NCBI GenBank assembly: GCA_900315745.1
Contig: ONAG01000026.1
Coordinates: 1 to 42,901, forward strand
Reading direction: 5' to 3'
Source of the DNA: an uncultured Prevotellaceae bacterium
GTDB taxonomy: Bacteria > Bacteroidota > Bacteroidia > Bacteroidales > Bacteroidaceae
DNA length: 42,901 nucleotides
The translations under genes were made by a program, and so were the position numbers. The notes under the pieces were generated by a model. That model worked only from the letters and a program-made list of their open reading frames with translations. It did not search any database and had not been told where the DNA came from. Shown here in pieces: positions 42,079 to 42,901 of this stretch (its first letter is position 1; every line of letters begins with the position of its first letter).

Positions 42079-42717
42079 ATGACAACAATAATTCTTGCCG
42101 ACAACCAGGACATCACACGAGCTGGACTGCAATATGTATTGCAGCAGTTTGATGATTGCAACATCCTCTGCGCTTCCGACAAAAGTGGGATGATGGAAAT
42201 CTTGAAAGTCACGAGGGATGCAGTCGTCGTGATGGACTATACCCTGTTCGACATCAACGACGCCGACGAATTGCTCATCCTCGCAGACCGCTTCGCCACA
42301 GTGAGATGGGTGCTGTTCAGCGAGGACCTGAGCCTGGATTTCGTAAAACGTGTCGTGGCTTCATCGCCACAGGTGAGCGTGCTGCTCAAAGAGTCGCCTA
42401 TCGACGAGATACGCGATTGCTTGCGTCAAGCCATCAGGGGCAGGAGGTTTATATGCCAACGAACAGCCGAGATGATGTTTGTGGCACCACAGGTAGAAGA
42501 AAAACCAATACTGACACGCACCGAACTGGAAGTGCTCAAGGATATCGCCTTGGGCATGAAGACAAAGGAAATAGCAGAAAAGAGATTCTCAAGCTTCCAT
42601 ACCATAAACACACACAGGAAGAACATTTTCAGAAAACTCAATGTAAACAACGTGCATGAAGCCACCAAGTATGCTCTTAGAGCAGGACTTGTGGATGCCG
42701 CTGAGTATTATATATAA
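42079..42717 (+). CDS. LuxR/NarL-type response regulator
   Basis: A 212-residue two-component regulator. The receiver domain (1-120) has the phospho-acceptor D53 in AVVVMDYTLF, the switch serine in WVLFSEDL and K in VSVLLKESP; the usual acidic pair is D8 followed by N9 rather than two acids. A LuxR-type helix-turn-helix lies at about 145-205 (LTRTELEVLKDIALGMKTKE... ...INTHRKNIFRKLNV). The start at ATG 42079 gives a standard receiver start (MTTIILADNQD); the frame upstream overlaps the thioesterase gene. No histidine kinase is present in the window. As the last gene of the cluster it may respond to a kinase encoded elsewhere. Confidence 0.92.
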   Translation: MTTIILADNQDITRAGLQYVLQQFDDCNILCASDKSGMMEILKVTRDAVVVMDYTLFDINDADELLILADRFATVRWVLFSEDLSLDFVKRVVASSPQVSVLLKESPIDEIRDCLRQAIRGRRFICQRTAEMMFVAPQVEEKPILTRTELEVLKDIALGMKTKEIAEKRFSSFHTINTHRKNIFRKLNVNNVHEATKYALRAGLVDAAEYYI

Positions 42718-42901
42718 GGTGAGCCATGTTGCATTAGTCGGCATCCCGCTTTTGAGAGAAGCGACAAAATTATTATAAGGTATGATTGGGTGGTTGCCAG
42801 TTTGGTAACTACTCAGTCATTATCATAGCCTCATTAAGCAATATATGAAGCAAACGGCGATGCCGTTAAAAAATCATAATGAGAACCTGTTTGGAAGCTG
42901 G

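Noticed and set aside
42853-42867. Small stem ACGGC-GAT-GCCGT near the right edge
   Set aside because: It is followed by an A-run, not a T-run, on the plus strand, so it is not an intrinsic terminator for the regulator gene; too short to interpret otherwise.

Overview
The window looks like chromosomal DNA of a Bacteroidota species, most likely a Prevotella/Segatella-type gut or rumen relative. The reasons are promoters of the TTTG-N19/20-TAnnTTTG type, secreted proteins ending in a Por/T9SS-like sorting tail, a PtpA-like S9 peptidase, a DUF5686 outer-membrane protein, a long HutU, a fused FTCD, and Bacteroidales-type mobA/mobB mobilization genes. No species can be named from sequence reading alone.

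Region 1 (1-7386) begins with the 3' end of a TlpA-like thioredoxin gene. An AT-rich mobile segment of about 6.5-7 kb follows. It holds a DUF3853-like protein, a double helix-turn-helix protein, a relaxase (mobB), its accessory protein (mobA) and a Rep_3 initiator preceded by four iterons. A second, unrelated set of three iteron-like repeats lies near its left end, and an exact 16-bp-period array separates mobA from mobB. No integrase is visible. The segment stops next to the 3' end of the tmRNA gene ssrA (7387-7782, minus strand), a classic integration locus.

Region 2 (7847-17267) is extracellular polysaccharide and surface biology. It has a 1204-residue GH5-GH43 fusion enzyme, a 1312-residue secreted protein with cleaved-adhesin, FN3-like, CARDB-like and dockerin-like modules, and a secreted SUMF1-fold protein.

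Region 3 (17545-24123, minus strand) is a complete histidine-utilization operon read ftcd-hutU-hutH-hutI, taking histidine to glutamate with the formimino carbon passed to tetrahydrofolate. Downstream lie a secreted GH20 hexosaminidase, a NodB-type deacetylase and a large DUF2723 membrane protein with its own terminator.

Region 4 (30523-36946, minus strand) is a tight five-gene cluster: THUMP-domain RNA methyltransferase, PtpA/DPP4-type peptidase, purD, a polytopic membrane protein and a YqaA-type membrane protein. Region 5 (37239-42717, plus strand) is another tight cluster: a CDP-alcohol phosphatidyltransferase-like protein lacking three of the four motif aspartates, a HAD protein with an altered nucleophile motif, a DUF5686 outer-membrane protein, a hotdog thioesterase and a LuxR-type response regulator.

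The most unusual non-coding structure is a set of intergenic arrays with a 9-bp period, belonging to at least three sequence families, scattered through most gaps from 16 to 37 kb. Nothing here is a clear-cut known defence or CRISPR system. The best candidates for undescribed biology are the 9-bp arrays, the 37-43 kb cluster and the doubly-iteroned, integrase-less element.
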